A program made the translations under genes and the position numbers. Of a stretch of DNA of 64,000 nt, positions 36,945-46,335 are shown one piece after another (position 1 is the first letter of the stretch; every line of letters starts with the position of its first letter). Below the pieces are notes generated by a model, which saw only the letters and a program-made list of their open reading frames with translations, ran no database searches and was not told the origin of the DNA. The DNA comes from Bythopirellula polymerisocia. GTDB lineage: Bacteria > Planctomycetota > Planctomycetia > Pirellulales > Lacipirellulaceae. The stretch spans positions 193,567 through 257,566 of the forward strand of contig NZ_SJPS01000004.1 in the NCBI RefSeq assembly GCF_007860015.1, written 5' to 3'.

Positions 36945-36985
36945 GCCGTCCGGAGGCTGATAGCCCCCGGGCGGCTTTATTTTTT
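36945..36985 (+). terminator. Rho-independent terminator of the cold-shock gene
   Basis: GCCGTCCGG (36945-36953) pairs with CCGGGCGGC (36967-36975), with an inner GGCT/AGCC extension, followed by TTTATTTTTT. A smaller stem TGCCAAAA/TTTTGGCA lies just before it, near 36912-36930. A GC-rich stem with a T tract is the classic pattern. Confidence 0.85.
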
Positions 36986-37057
36986 CCGCGCCGACTGGCA
37001 AGTCGCGAAGCGGATTGCACGTTCACAAGTGTGACGTGCGAAGAAAGATGTGCAAAC

Positions 37058-37270
37058 ATGGAGAATACTACCAAGCCCCTTCCTCTTCACACGAATCCCA
37101 CCGGAAAAGTTTGCCCGATCTGCGGCAAGAGTTCCTATTCCCCGTCAGGCATTCATCCTCAATGTGCCATCCAGCAAGCCGACGCTCCCCGCCAAAAACG
37201 CCTTGCGGATGCGAAGCGCGCCAAGAAACTTCACGAAGAAGCAAGCAAGTCTTCGGTTGCAAAGCGGTAG
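37058..37270 (+). CDS. Small CxxC protein
   Basis: A 70-residue protein starting MENTTKPLPL, with a possible zinc-binding half-ribbon CPICGKSSYSPSGIHPQC and a basic helical C-terminus (DAKRAKKLHEEASKSS). Only three Cys plus a His are available, so metal binding is uncertain. A start at 37031 is also open. The next, partial frame at 37304-37504 is in phase with it across the TAG stop. No function assigned. Confidence 0.55.
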   Translation: MENTTKPLPLHTNPTGKVCPICGKSSYSPSGIHPQCAIQQADAPRQKRLADAKRAKKLHEEASKSSVAKR

Positions 37271-37303
37271 CTACACCGCGCTGATTCAGACTGCGATTCC
37301 ATC

Positions 37304-37504
37304 GTGCGGTCGGGGTGGTATTCGCATCTCCCCGCTGATACTGCGGATAAACTGCAATCTGTGGGCGCGCTGTATGCTCAAAACGAAGCAGTTGGGGCAG
37401 AAACTGCTCGATTCGATCCTGGTCTAGAGATCGTGATCGATGCCTGGGACAAGATTTCGGAAGAGACTAGGGCTACGATCCTGGGCTTGATCGAGAGCGA
37501 CTGA
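37304..37504 (+). pseudogene. Orphan ORF starting in the distal att-like repeat; possible severed recombinase tail
   Basis: A 66-codon frame that begins within the att-like repeat (RSGW is the repeat read in this phase) and ends ATILGLIESD. The end, with its DPGLEIVIDAWDKISEETRA pattern, resembles, from memory, C-terminal tails of planctomycete tyrosine recombinases or their neighbours. A frame passing through the tRNA copy of the repeat has the same RSGW phase. If the element once closed into a circle, this tail would be joined to the recombinase end. This is inference; it could also be a chance frame. Confidence 0.35.
37306..37324 (+). repeat. Distal att-like copy of the tRNA-Ser 3' end
   Basis: 19 bases matching 40779-40797 at 18 of 19 positions, in the same orientation, with one G/T difference at 37319. 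That segment is the discriminator, 3' acceptor strand and part of the T arm of tRNA-Ser. It marks the possible far end of an integrated element of about 3.5 kb. Confidence 0.65.
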
Positions 37505-37580
37505 TATATCTCGGGGCGGATTTTGGATTCCGCCTCCACCCCTCCGCGCTTCGGAGGTACCAGTACAAGTACCACCCTTC

Positions 37581-38204
37581 CTATTCAGGGGTTTTCCTAG
37601 TTTGAAACGTCCCATCGGCTGATGGCAGCAAAAGTCTCTCCAAAGCTTCACGTTCCACAATCTCGGAGTCGAGCCAAGATTCCAAATCGTTATCCTTGGT
37701 CAGCGCGACAGGCATTCTGTGGTGCCCAACCTCTTGCACTTCAGCATTCGGCGTGGTGGTGACTATCGTGCAGCTCTCGACAGTCTCACCGTCCCACTGC
37801 CAGTGTTCCCACAATCCAGCAAATGCGAATAGCTCATTTTCAGGCAGGTGGAAATAGTGGCCCTTCTCCATGAACTCAGTGGCAGGAATGAGACACCGGC
37901 GACTCTTGAACGCTGCCCGGAAAGTTGGTTTCGTGTCGATAGTCTCTCCCCGGGCGTTGAAGCATTTCCGCTGATAGGCTTTGCGGGAAGTTTGCTTGCC
38001 AGACGGCCTCCACCAGAAAGGCAGCAGCCCCCACTCCATTAGAACTATCTCGCGCTCGCCTAAATCATCTATGCGAATCACGGGAACTTGGTTGAGTGGG
38101 TAAAAGTCTCCGAAGGGCAACGCGAGTTGATCGTCGGCAATGGTTGCCTTGAACTGCTTGGCTAGCAGGCGGGCTTCGTTCAAGAGGCGGAAGTGGTGGC
38201 ACAT
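37581..38204 (-). CDS. SOS response-associated peptidase (YedK/HMCES, SRAP)
   Basis: A 207-residue SRAP protein, which forms a covalent bond with abasic sites in single-stranded DNA to protect them. Catalytic Cys2 (MCHHFRLLN), the Asn of FNARGETIDTKPTF, the Glu of CLIPATEFMEKG and the His of VGHHRMPVAL are all present. The start ATG is fixed by Cys2. It lies inside the putative 3.5-kb element; SRAP genes are often carried on mobile DNA. The upstream intergenic segment shows no clear LexA box by eye. Confidence 0.92.
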   Translation of the reverse strand: MCHHFRLLNEARLLAKQFKATIADDQLALPFGDFYPLNQVPVIRIDDLGEREIVLMEWGLLPFWWRPSGKQTSRKAYQRKCFNARGETIDTKPTFRAAFKSRRCLIPATEFMEKGHYFHLPENELFAFAGLWEHWQWDGETVESCTIVTTTPNAEVQEVGHHRMPVALTKDNDLESWLDSEIVEREALERLLLPSADGTFQTRKTPE

Positions 38205-38346
38205 CGCGAGGAATGTAGTGCAAACCCTAGCTTTACCGCTGCCAAAATTGACAACTATTCAGGTACTCAAGAATTATAGTTCTCTAGGCAACTTCAAAGG
38301 CTCAAACGCTGCTAAGCCATAGAGGACGATCAGGAGGAAAAGCAAA

Positions 38347-38382
38347 GTGGGCCACCCAGTTCTATGGAACCGGGAGGCCCAC
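38347..38382 (-). terminator. Hairpin terminator of the PEP-CTERM gene
   Basis: GTGGGCC (38347-38353) pairs with GGCCCAC (38376-38382), with an inner GTTC/GAAC pair. On the minus strand it is followed by TTTGCTTTTCC. It lies 27 bases past the PEP-CTERM stop. Confidence 0.7.
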
Positions 38383-38408
38383 GATGAATCGAACCAAAAA
38401 ATGGAACT

Positions 38409-39077
38409 CTATCGTCGACGAATCAAGAGACCCAAGCCACAGATACCCATCAATACCAGTGAAGTGGGTTCGGGTACCATCGTCAGGTTGAAATTATCCA
38501 AGAAAGCAGACTGAGGATTCACACCCGCGTTGCGTCCACCGGTCATCACGGCAAACACGCTCATAGTATTTCCAGTCTGGACACCATTCAATGACAGAGC
38601 AAACGGAGTGACCGCCGAGCCAAAACTGCCGGGGGGGATTGGTGCTGTCAACAAGTCTACGGTGTCCTGCAATCCACCTCCAGGAGTATTTGAAACGATG
38701 GCAACATACCACTCGTTCGCTAGAAAGTTTGCTTCGCGGGCAGCGTCAAAAGTCAAGATATAGTTGCCGTCTTGTGGAGCGGCAACGCTTTGAATCAGAA
38801 TCGAATCGCCAGTTAGATTGCTCCCATTACCTAAACCGGTGAAAGACTTGTACCAAATGCCTGTGAGACCATCACTACTGGAAAAGCCGGCAGTTTGGAA
38901 TTGTGTCGAGAAGTCGAAATTATTGGGTTTGTTTGCGGAGAGCACCCAGGGACTATTGCTCGTGATGCCGCCACCCGTGGCTGCCTCAAAGCTTCCGTCG
39001 ACCAATAGATTTGCCTGCGCAACACTGGCCGTAAGGCCTATGGCCAATAGCAGGGCACAAAAGATTTGCTGTTTCAT
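38409..39077 (-). CDS. PEP-CTERM sorting-signal protein
   Basis: A 222-residue exported protein with signal peptide (MKQQIFCALLLAIGLTASVAQA), then NLLVDGSFEAATGGG and a jelly-roll-like beta domain, and at the end VPEPTSLVLMGICGLGLLIRRR, which is a PEP motif, one helix and Arg residues, the signal recognised by exosortase. It is likely processed and anchored or exported to the surface. No exosortase is seen in the window. ATG 39077. The N-terminal phrase (L-V-N-G-S-F-E) is common in carbohydrate-associated surface domains; binding partner unknown. Confidence 0.93.
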   Translation of the reverse strand: MKQQIFCALLLAIGLTASVAQANLLVDGSFEAATGGGITSNSPWVLSANKPNNFDFSTQFQTAGFSSSDGLTGIWYKSFTGLGNGSNLTGDSILIQSVAAPQDGNYILTFDAAREANFLANEWYVAIVSNTPGGGLQDTVDLLTAPIPPGSFGSAVTPFALSLNGVQTGNTMSVFAVMTGGRNAGVNPQSAFLDNFNLTMVPEPTSLVLMGICGLGLLIRRR

Positions 39078-39589
39078 TAGTTCAACCCATTCTTTGTTAG
39101 TGGTAAAAACCTAGATGCAAAAAAAAGACTGATTCCGACGAATATCGCAAAGAAAACAGATAGCTTTGAAAAGAATTGAAACCGCTTCCACGCGTCATGG
39201 TAATGGCATTTCCACCACGCTGTCAATCAAATTTAGTGATTTTTAGCTAACTAAGTGCCTTGAATTTCGAACCTTGCTAAAAAAAGCTCATTTCAGTGAA
39301 AAATACCCGGATTATCGCAAGCCCAAAGCGAGTAGGAACTGCCCGGTAGCCTCTTTCGTGACCAATGGGGGTTCTTGTCCTGGTGTGTTCTACTAACGAT
39401 TTAGCAACGATGAGGAAAATTATCCGGTCGGAATCATTGAGGCCGAAGTGGTTAGGTTTTCATCTCGTACCCAGCCCCTCGCGACTGCGGATAGCCGATA
39501 TTTCTCCCCACGTGCCGAATCTCAAGCACACCTGGGGGAATATTCGGAAGAATATTGTCAGAGTGTGGTGATAAGTTATCTAGGCACTC
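39078..39589. other. Intergenic region with PEP-CTERM promoter candidate
   Basis: 512 bases without a convincing gene; short plus-strand frames near 39365-39666 have no family features. The minus-strand promoter candidate of the PEP-CTERM gene lies at 39198-39226. Confidence 0.45.
39198..39226 (-). promoter_or_regulatory. Possible promoter of the PEP-CTERM gene
   Basis: On the minus strand TTGACA (39221-39226), 17 bases and TTACCA (39198-39203). The -35 is perfect, the -10 weak. About 120 bases before the start codon. Confidence 0.35.
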
Positions 39590-40159
39590 TCAGGCTGCGT
39601 TGCCATTTTCCGAGCCATGTGCAAAGGACTCGGCACACTTGGGGCAGACCATCTCACGCAAATTAGGAAATCTCTCGGCATCTAAGACCTTTAGTTTGGC
39701 AGAGACTTCCTCCGCAGCCAACCACCCTACCGGCTCAAGCAAGGCTCGCTTGCAACAACTGCACAGAGTCAGAATCCTATTAGAGCGTGGTCGTGACTTG
39801 TCGAGGATACCAAGATAGGGCTGCGACTCGGTCTTAGTAAGTAGGCTCTCGTAGAGTACTTGTCCGCCCTCCTCCGGATGGATGATCATTCGCATGTGAC
39901 GTATCAGCGTGGGAGAATCACAACGGAACGGCAGCACGACTGGTTTGTTGCTTGATCGGACTCGAGAATGCGCTTGCTGATACAGAGTGCAAACATCGTC
40001 GCCCCCGACGAAGTCCCACAGAGATCGCCCGAGGACATTTTCCTCAGTCAATTCCGTGGCCCCATTCTCTTTAGCAAAGGCTAGCCAGAGTGTGTCCACC
40101 CAAATCAGAATGTCGGCCCGATCAACTCGGTATCGGTATCTCGGAATCTCGGCGGCCAT
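39590..40159 (-). CDS. PAS-like protein with C-terminal four-cysteine motif
   Basis: 189 residues from ATG 40159 (a start at 40210 would add 17). The N-terminal half reads as a PAS-like sensor fold: DILIWVDTLWLAFAKENGA, NVLGRSLWDFVGGDDVCTLY and SRVRSSNKPVVLPFRCDSPT. The C-terminal part has LCSCCKRALLEP and MVCPKCAE, two Cys pairs that could bind zinc or iron. I recall similar uncharacterised proteins in proteobacteria and planctomycetes. A small-molecule or redox sensor without an output domain is possible. It lies within the putative element. Confidence 0.65.
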   Translation of the reverse strand: MAAEIPRYRYRVDRADILIWVDTLWLAFAKENGATELTEENVLGRSLWDFVGGDDVCTLYQQAHSRVRSSNKPVVLPFRCDSPTLIRHMRMIIHPEEGGQVLYESLLTKTESQPYLGILDKSRPRSNRILTLCSCCKRALLEPVGWLAAEEVSAKLKVLDAERFPNLREMVCPKCAESFAHGSENGNAA

Positions 40160-40210
40160 GACAGATGAATTCGTTTCGCAAAAGGAATACTCTTCGGACC
40201 ATCCACTCAT

Positions 40211-40470
40211 TCTTACAGCGGATCATGTCACCCGCAAGAATCCATCGCACGGAATTAGCCACAGTGCCGGTGAATTACCGGTGGCGACTTCCCAATATCC
40301 GCCTCCTTTGAAGGAACGTACTCAAAATCTTGACACCAGTCTAGAATTCATGCTCTCCCATAAACTCAAAGGAATGAGGTAAGGTGGGCAAGAGTTGGCT
40401 CTGCTATCATGTGGCCTTCTCGATCATCATGGGCAGACATTGCCTAGGGCACGACAATCGAAACCTATGA
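40211..40470. other. Non-coding stretch upstream of the recombinase remnant
   Basis: No gene seen. It may hold decayed upstream parts of the recombinase, since a short frame at about 40412-40470 ends just before the recognisable remnant, but no domain is readable. Confidence 0.35.
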
Positions 40471-40765
40471 ACCCAGTTTGAGAAGATCATTGAAGGGGCA
40501 GGGGCTGACTCCGTGGCCGAAGCTGTTTCACAATCTTCGAGCCACCCGTGAGACGGAGCTGGCCAACGATTTTCCGATCCAGGTAGTTTGTTCATAGATC
40601 GGAAATAGCACCACTGTGGCTTTAAAGCATTACCTGCAGACCAAATCTAGAAAGCCTCCGACGCCAACTGCAGGCTCAAGACGAAGCAGTCAAGGACCGA
40701 ATTGTGTAGAAATGAGGGGCAAAACGGTACTGGAAAAGTGGAAAGCTTTGGGGTTTCCAATGTAA
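40471..40765 (+). pseudogene. Decayed tyrosine recombinase (integrase) C-terminal remnant
   Basis: [11 protein letters not shown] in one frame continues as [19 protein letters not shown] and [26 protein letters not shown] in the next, so one frameshift (near 40500) and one nonsense codon (TAG 40595-40597, in place of the Trp expected before IGNS) break the gene. HNLR matches the HxxR box and the Tyr of KHYLQ (40631-40633) is the expected nucleophile. The N-terminal part is missing. The remnant ends about 15 bases before tRNA-Ser and reads toward it, the usual position of an element's integrase at its attachment site. Confidence 0.82.
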
Positions 40766-40779
40766 TTGCAAAAACCGAG

Positions 40780-40864
<85 letters not shown>

Positions 40865-41002
40865 GAAACGGGAATATTCGCCACGTTGACGCCGTGAGCC
40901 GTCTCCAGTACAAAAGATAGGCTAGAGGTGGCTTATTGCCAAGCTCTACTTAGCCAGTCGTACCCATTTGCTGACAAGGTGACCTTTCGCAAGGAGATTT
41001 TC

Positions 41003-41194
41003 GTGGGAGCCAGTGAACGTCAAAGAGAACTACGCCGTCGCCGTAAGCGCTATCATAAGTTGGCCCAGCTAAAAGGCAAACTTGCCAAGGCGACGCAATC
41101 CGAGAAGCTCGAAATCGTCCGCAAACTTCGCGAGATGTCACCGGGTGCCGAGAAACTGATTGTTGAATGGGAACTCGTCGAGGCGGGACGTTAG
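41003..41194 (+). CDS. Short basic helical protein, DUF6800-like
   Basis: 63 residues starting (M)GASERQRELRRRRKRYHKLA, with many Arg/Lys and a helical KLEIVRKLREMSPGAEKLI. GTG 41003 has AAGGAG 6 bases upstream; a longer frame from 40928 lacks such a site. The pattern matches the planctomycete DUF6800 family as I remember it. Possibly binds RNA or ribosomes; function unknown. It lies just outside the tRNA-Ser end of the putative element. Confidence 0.75.
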   Translation: MGASERQRELRRRRKRYHKLAQLKGKLAKATQSEKLEIVRKLREMSPGAEKLIVEWELVEAGR

Positions 41195-41238
41195 GATTCT
41201 GAAACGGATGGCTGGAACAAGTCGTGCGCTGTTCCGGT

Positions 41239-43896
41239 CTACGACTTCTTGGCGAAGGTGAATTCATCGTCTGCGAAGTCAACCACGATTGTCGAATCCT
41301 CAGGATAATCTCCTTTCAAGAGTTCCGTGGCTAGCGGATTCTGGATCGATTGCTGGATCACCCGCTTTACGGGTCGAGCACCGAATAGGGGATCGTACCC
41401 TTCCGCCGCAATGTGGTTGCGAGCCGCTTCGGTAACAACCAGGTTCAATCCCCGCTTGTTCAAGAGTTCAGCCAGTTTTTCTATTTGTAATTCGACGATT
41501 TGCGCGACCTGACTTCGATTGAGTGGTTGGAACACAATCGTCTCGTCGATGCGGTTAAGAAACTCCGGCAGGAATCGCGCCTTGAGTGTCTCACTCAGTG
41601 CCTGGCGCATCTCTTCCTGTGAACCTCCTTCGGAGGTGATTTGCTGAATGAGTTGGCTACCTACGTTAGAAGTCATTACGATGATAGTGTTCGTAAAATC
41701 AACCGTATGTCCGTGATTGTCCGTGAGCCGACCGTCGTCGAGCACCTGCAACAAGATATTAAACACATCGTTGTGCGCTTTTTCAATTTCGTCCAAAAGG
41801 ACAACCGAATAAGGTCTCCGACGAACTGCCTCGGTGAGCTTTCCCCCTTCTTCGTAGCCGATGTATCCGGGAGGAGCACCGATAAGCCTGCTGACGGTAT
41901 GTTTCTCCATGAACTCGCTCATGTCGATGCGGACCATCGAATTTTCGTCGTCAAAGAGCGTCTCGGCCAGAGCTTTGCAAAGCTCGGTCTTGCCGACACC
42001 CGTTGGTCCGCAGAACAGAAACGAACCGATCGGGCGATTGGGATCCTGCAGCCCGCTCCGGCTGCGACGTACCGCATTCGCCACGGCCACGACCGCTTGA
42101 TCTTGTCCAACGACTCGTTGATGCAATCGTTCTTCCAGCACGAGTAGTTTGGCCCGCTCAGTTTCCATCATTCGAGAAACTGGCACGCCGGTCCAAGCGC
42201 TTACCACTTCGGCGATTTCATCGGGGCCAACCTCCTGTCGCAGGAGACGCCGCGTGCCTTCTGGCTTGGTGGCACCCTCTTCTGAACTGGAAGTTTGTCT
42301 CTGCTCGATTTCTTCCAACTGTTTGGTAAGCTGCTTTCGCTGTACATCGAGTTCGTAGAGAGATTGGTAGAGATCTTCCCCTACCGGCTCGCCTGCCGAT
42401 TGTTTGTCCTTGATCGTGGCCGAGAGTTGCTCACCCCGATGCGTGGCATCGAGCAGCTTCTCGCGGACCTGCTGCACATCCCCTACGCCAAGCTTTTCGC
42501 TCTCCCACTGCTCGCGCAGGTTAGCCAATTGTTTCTTGATCTGGGCCATGTCCTCATTGACTTCGGCTAGCCGCTGTTTCGCGTGTTCCTCGGTCTCCTC
42601 GGCCAATTGCCTTGCCGCCAACTCAAGCTGCATCAGTTTTCGTTGGAGCTCGTCAATCTCGGTGGGGACACTCTCAAGCTCCATTGCCAAGCGGCTGGTG
42701 GCCTCGTCCATCAAGTCGATGGCCTTGTCAGGCAGAAAGCGATCAGCAATATATCGATGTGACAGTTCCGCCGCAGCCACCAGAGCAGAGTCTTTGATCC
42801 GCACCCCCTTATGATGGGCTTCGTAACGTGGTTTTAAACCACGCAAGATGGCGATTGTGTCTTCAACGTTCGGTTCTCCGACAAATACAGGTTGGAAACG
42901 TCGTTCAAGGGCTGCGTCTTTTTCAATGTACTTGCGGTACTCATCAAGCGTCGTTGCCCCAATGCAGCGAAGCTCACCGCGTGCGAGCGCCGGCTTAAGC
43001 AGGTTTGCTGCGTCATTGCCCCCTTCGGCCGCCCCGGCACCAACAACCGTGTGAAGTTCATCAATAAACAGAATGACATTTCCGCCAGCATCCTGGACCT
43101 CGCGAAGTACCGCCTTGAGTCGCTCCTCGAATTCGCCACGGAATTTTGTCCCGGCAATCAACGCCCCCATATCGAGCGCGACCACGCGCTTGTTTTTCAG
43201 GCTCTGTGGCACGTCGCTCTGCACGATCCGCAGTGCGAGTCCCTCGGCAATGGCCGTTTTGCCGACGCCTGGCTCACCAATCAACACGGGATTATTCTTC
43301 GTGCGACGCGAAAGCACCTGGATCACTCGACGAATCTCCTGGTCCCGGCCAATTACCGGATCAAGCTTCCCCTGATCGGCTCGCTCGACCAAGTCGATAC
43401 CATATTTCTCCAGAGCCTGAAACTTCGCCTCGGGGCTGGGGTCGGTTACTCGTGCTGAACCGCGCACCTCACGCAGCGCCTTGAGAATATCCTGATCGTC
43501 GACGCCATTGAGCTTCAGAACATCTTGGGCCGGAGATTTTTCATGGGCCAACGCCAATAGCAAATGCTCGGTCGAGACGAAGTCGTCCTGCATTGCATTG
43601 GCTTGCCCCTGGGCCGCTTCGAGAATCTTGCTCGTCGTAGAGCCAATCTGTGGAGGGGCACCACCAGATGCCTTCGGCAGATGCCCAAGCTCAGCATCGA
43701 CAATCTTTGTGAGTTGTCCCTGATTCGCACCAATTCGATCCAAGAGAGGCCTCACGACCCCATCCTGCTCTTCGAGCAGAGCGGAAAGCAAATGAATTGG
43801 CTCAAGCTGCGGATTCCCCGCATCGGCCGCAAGCTCTTGCGCCCGTTGAACGGCCTCTTGGGCCTTGATCGTAAGTTTGTCAAAACGAAATGCCAT
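41239..43896 (-). CDS. clpB: ATP-dependent chaperone ClpB
   Basis: Hexameric disaggregase that rescues aggregated proteins with DnaK. 885 residues: Clp N domain ([19 protein letters not shown]), AAA-1 with Walker [15 protein letters not shown] and Walker [16 protein letters not shown], the ClpB coiled-coil middle domain (residues about 410-520), AAA-2 with [16 protein letters not shown] and [11 protein letters not shown], and the C-terminal small domain. ATG 43896 gives the family N-terminus; the frame is open to 43905. A 30-residue low-complexity stretch (about 530-550) lies after the coiled coil. It lies 163 bases after dnaK with a terminator-like hairpin between, so partial separate control is likely. 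Confidence 0.97.
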   Translation of the reverse strand: MAFRFDKLTIKAQEAVQRAQELAADAGNPQLEPIHLLSALLEEQDGVVRPLLDRIGANQGQLTKIVDAELGHLPKASGGAPPQIGSTTSKILEAAQGQANAMQDDFVSTEHLLLALAHEKSPAQDVLKLNGVDDQDILKALREVRGSARVTDPSPEAKFQALEKYGIDLVERADQGKLDPVIGRDQEIRRVIQVLSRRTKNNPVLIGEPGVGKTAIAEGLALRIVQSDVPQSLKNKRVVALDMGALIAGTKFRGEFEERLKAVLREVQDAGGNVILFIDELHTVVGAGAAEGGNDAANLLKPALARGELRCIGATTLDEYRKYIEKDAALERRFQPVFVGEPNVEDTIAILRGLKPRYEAHHKGVRIKDSALVAAAELSHRYIADRFLPDKAIDLMDEATSRLAMELESVPTEIDELQRKLMQLELAARQLAEETEEHAKQRLAEVNEDMAQIKKQLANLREQWESEKLGVGDVQQVREKLLDATHRGEQLSATIKDKQSAGEPVGEDLYQSLYELDVQRKQLTKQLEEIEQRQTSSSEEGATKPEGTRRLLRQEVGPDEIAEVVSAWTGVPVSRMMETERAKLLVLEERLHQRVVGQDQAVVAVANAVRRSRSGLQDPNRPIGSFLFCGPTGVGKTELCKALAETLFDDENSMVRIDMSEFMEKHTVSRLIGAPPGYIGYEEGGKLTEAVRRRPYSVVLLDEIEKAHNDVFNILLQVLDDGRLTDNHGHTVDFTNTIIVMTSNVGSQLIQQITSEGGSQEEMRQALSETLKARFLPEFLNRIDETIVFQPLNRSQVAQIVELQIEKLAELLNKRGLNLVVTEAARNHIAAEGYDPLFGARPVKRVIQQSIQNPLATELLKGDYPEDSTIVVDFADDEFTFAKKS

Positions 43897-44007
43897 ATAA
43901 ATCAAATGCGGAATGGTGAAATCTGATTGCGGAATAATAATTGATAGCCGCGATGCGGAGTACGAGCGCAGCAGAGAGCAAAACTTTAACTTCCGATTAA
44001 GTAAAAT

Positions 44008-44048
44008 CCCTCCGGACAGTAAATCGCAATTGTATTTCGTCCGGAGGG
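44008..44048 (-). terminator. Hairpin between dnaK and clpB
   Basis: CCCTCCGGAC (44008-44017) pairs perfectly with GTCCGGAGGG (44039-44048); the loop is 21 bases. On the minus strand it is followed by ATTTTACTT. It lies 10 bases past the dnaK stop and could end or reduce transcription into clpB. Confidence 0.7.
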
Positions 44049-44058
44049 GCTATTGTGC

Positions 44059-45969
44059 TTAACTCTTCACTTCAAACTCTGCGTCAATCGCGTCATCGTC
44101 TGCGGAGTCTGAAGAATCGGACTCGGCACTCGCGCCATCCGCTGAATCGGACTCGCCTGCGGCGGTGGTTGCCTTGTACAGCGCTTCGCTCATCGCGTGA
44201 GACGCTGCTTCAAGCTCACCGACAGCCGCCTTGATAGCCGCGGAATCTTCGCCCTTTGCCGCTTCGCGGACCTTGGTAATAGCCGCCTCGAGCGACTGCT
44301 TGTCAGAGTCCTTGAGCTTGTCACCTTGCTCCTTGATCAGCTTTTCAAGCTGGTAGCAACGCGATTCGGCTTCGTTGCGGGCTTCGACCAATTCACGTTT
44401 CTTCTTGTCATCTGCCGCGTGAGCCGAAGCGTCGGTCTTCATCCGCTCGATTTCTTCCTCGCTCAAGCCGCTGGACTGCTCAATTCGCACAGTCTGCTCC
44501 GTGCCGGTGCCAAGATCCTTAGCAGCGACATTGAGAATACCGTTGGCATCAAGGTCGAATTTCACCTCAATCTGCGGCACTCCACGCGGGGCAGGGGGGA
44601 TGCCCTCGAGATTGAATTGTCCCAAGAGTCGGTTGTCAGCACACATCTCGCGCTCACCTTGAAACACACGAACTGTGACTGCAGTCTGGTTATCGTCGGC
44701 CGTGCTGAACACCTGCTTCCGCTCAGCGGGGATCGTGGTGTTTCGCTCGACCAACTTGGTCATCACGCCACCGAGGGTCTCGATGCCAAGCGAGAGGGGC
44801 GTTACGTCCAAGAGCAGGATGTCCTGCACCTCGCCACTGAGCACGCCACCCTGAATCGCGGCACCGATCGCGACCACTTCATCTGGATTGACCCCCTTGT
44901 GTGGGTCTTTGCCAAAGATTTCTTTCACAACTTCCTGCACCTTAGGAATTCGGGTCGATCCACCGACCAGCACCACCTCGTCGATGTCGCTGGGCTGCAT
45001 TTTGGCATCTTTCATTGCCTGAAGTACGGGACCACGTACACGCTCGATCAGGTCGTCGACCAATTTTTCAAAGTCGGCGCGAGTGATATTTAATTGCAAA
45101 TGCTTAGGGCCGCTGGCATCCGCAGTGATAAACGGCAGATTGATGTCGGTAGAGTGCGCCGAGCTAAGCTCCTTCTTCGCCTTTTCGCAGGCTTCCTGTA
45201 ATCGTTGGAGGGCCATCGTATCCTTGCGGAGGTCGATGCCTTGCTCTTTCTTGAATTGGTCAGCTACGTGGTTAATGAGCGCTTCGTCGAAATCGTCGCC
45301 ACCCAAGTGGGTATCACCATTTGTGGCTATAACGCGAAATACGCCGTCGGCCACTTCGAGAATCGAAACGTCAAACGTACCTCCACCCAGATCGAACACG
45401 CAAATCTTTTCGTGGGCCTTGCTGTCCAGGCCATATGCCAACGACGCCGCAGTCGGCTCGTTGATAATGCGGGCAACTTCAAGACCGGCAATCTGACCTG
45501 CGTCCTTGGTCGCCTGGCGTTGGGCATCGTTAAAATATGCCGGCACGGTGATCACTGCCTTGTTCACGGTGTGACCGAGATATGCTTCAGCAGACTCTTT
45601 GAGTTTACGCAGGGTCTTGGCTGAGATTTCTGGGGGAGTGAACTCCTGATCGCCTGCCTTGATCTTCACATAGTCCTGCGGACCACCCACGATTTCGTAG
45701 GGCACCATTTTCTCTTCGGACGCGACTTCGTCGTGCCGACGGCCCATGAACCGCTTGATCGAATACACAGTCTTAGTGGGGTTGGTGACAGCTTGGCGAC
45801 GCGCAGGCTCTCCGACGAGGACTTCCCCTTTGTCTGTAAAAGCCACTACGCTGGGTGTGAGGCGGTTCCCTTCAGGATTGGGAATCACCTTTGCTTCTTT
45901 ACCCTCCATCACCGCGACGACCGAGTTGGTCGTGCCAAGATCGATACCAATGATTTTTTCGCTAGCCAT
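44059..45969 (-). CDS. dnaK: Molecular chaperone DnaK (Hsp70)
   Basis: ATP-dependent folding chaperone. 636 residues of normal length: [17 protein letters not shown], phosphate loops ([13 protein letters not shown]), [13 protein letters not shown], interdomain linker [16 protein letters not shown], substrate-binding domain and helical lid, ending in the acidic AEFEVKS tail. The start ATG 45969 has AGGAG 8 bases upstream. grpE and dnaJ are not adjacent. Upstream are three 15-bp direct motifs that may be operators. An AACCTA/TAGGTT hairpin lies in the short leader (45988-46005). Confidence 0.97.
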   Translation of the reverse strand: MASEKIIGIDLGTTNSVVAVMEGKEAKVIPNPEGNRLTPSVVAFTDKGEVLVGEPARRQAVTNPTKTVYSIKRFMGRRHDEVASEEKMVPYEIVGGPQDYVKIKAGDQEFTPPEISAKTLRKLKESAEAYLGHTVNKAVITVPAYFNDAQRQATKDAGQIAGLEVARIINEPTAASLAYGLDSKAHEKICVFDLGGGTFDVSILEVADGVFRVIATNGDTHLGGDDFDEALINHVADQFKKEQGIDLRKDTMALQRLQEACEKAKKELSSAHSTDINLPFITADASGPKHLQLNITRADFEKLVDDLIERVRGPVLQAMKDAKMQPSDIDEVVLVGGSTRIPKVQEVVKEIFGKDPHKGVNPDEVVAIGAAIQGGVLSGEVQDILLLDVTPLSLGIETLGGVMTKLVERNTTIPAERKQVFSTADDNQTAVTVRVFQGEREMCADNRLLGQFNLEGIPPAPRGVPQIEVKFDLDANGILNVAAKDLGTGTEQTVRIEQSSGLSEEEIERMKTDASAHAADDKKKRELVEARNEAESRCYQLEKLIKEQGDKLKDSDKQSLEAAITKVREAAKGEDSAAIKAAVGELEAASHAMSEALYKATTAAGESDSADGASAESDSSDSADDDAIDAEFEVKS

Positions 45970-46335
45970 TTTATGCTCCTGGTTATGAACCTAGTTTGTT
46001 AGGTTTAGGGATTGCTGAATTCAAATCAACAGCCCAAATTTTGTATGCAAGTGAGTACTTCCACCGATGCGCAGAATTACCTTGCAGGAAGGAAAGCAAA
46101 GACCATGCCGATAGGAGTGCCACTCTTAAAAACCCGTAAATCCTTATCTTGTAAGCATTTATGCATAGCTCACTTGGCTGGCAAATTGACAGAAATGGAT
46201 TTGTATCTGTCAGAATGGCAGAGTTTAGCGCGGTAAGCTTGCTTTGAGTGATTCCAGCTCAATGCCAGATTGGCAGACTTTGCTTCCCTGAGCCTTTGGC
46301 TTGGCGTACTGATTAATGATACCCATACTTGAGCG
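45970..46335. other. Divergent promoter region between dnaK and pheA
   Basis: 366 bases without a gene, with the three motif copies listed separately. A CIRCE element (TTAGCACTC-N9-GAGTGCTAA) is not present. Confidence 0.6.
46179..46277 (+). promoter_or_regulatory. Three copies of a 15-bp motif upstream of dnaK/pheA
   Basis: TGGCAAATTGACAGA (46179-46193), TGTCAGAATGGCAGA (46208-46222) and TGCCAGATTGGCAGA (46263-46277) follow the pattern TGNCARAWTGRCAGA in direct orientation, 29 and 55 bases apart start to start. Copy 3 contains the dyad TGCCA-GAT-TGGCA, and TGACAGA/TCTGTCA (46187-46212) forms an inverted repeat across copies 1 and 2. Suggests regulator binding sites; not tested. Confidence 0.5.

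Noticed and set aside
39365..39666. Two plus-strand frames of about 70 codons
   Set aside because: No binding site, no recognisable domain, and one overlaps the PAS-like gene.
45970..46335. Search for a CIRCE element for HrcA upstream of dnaK
   Set aside because: No TTAGCACTC-N9-GAGTGCTAA found by eye; only the three TG-rich motifs are present.
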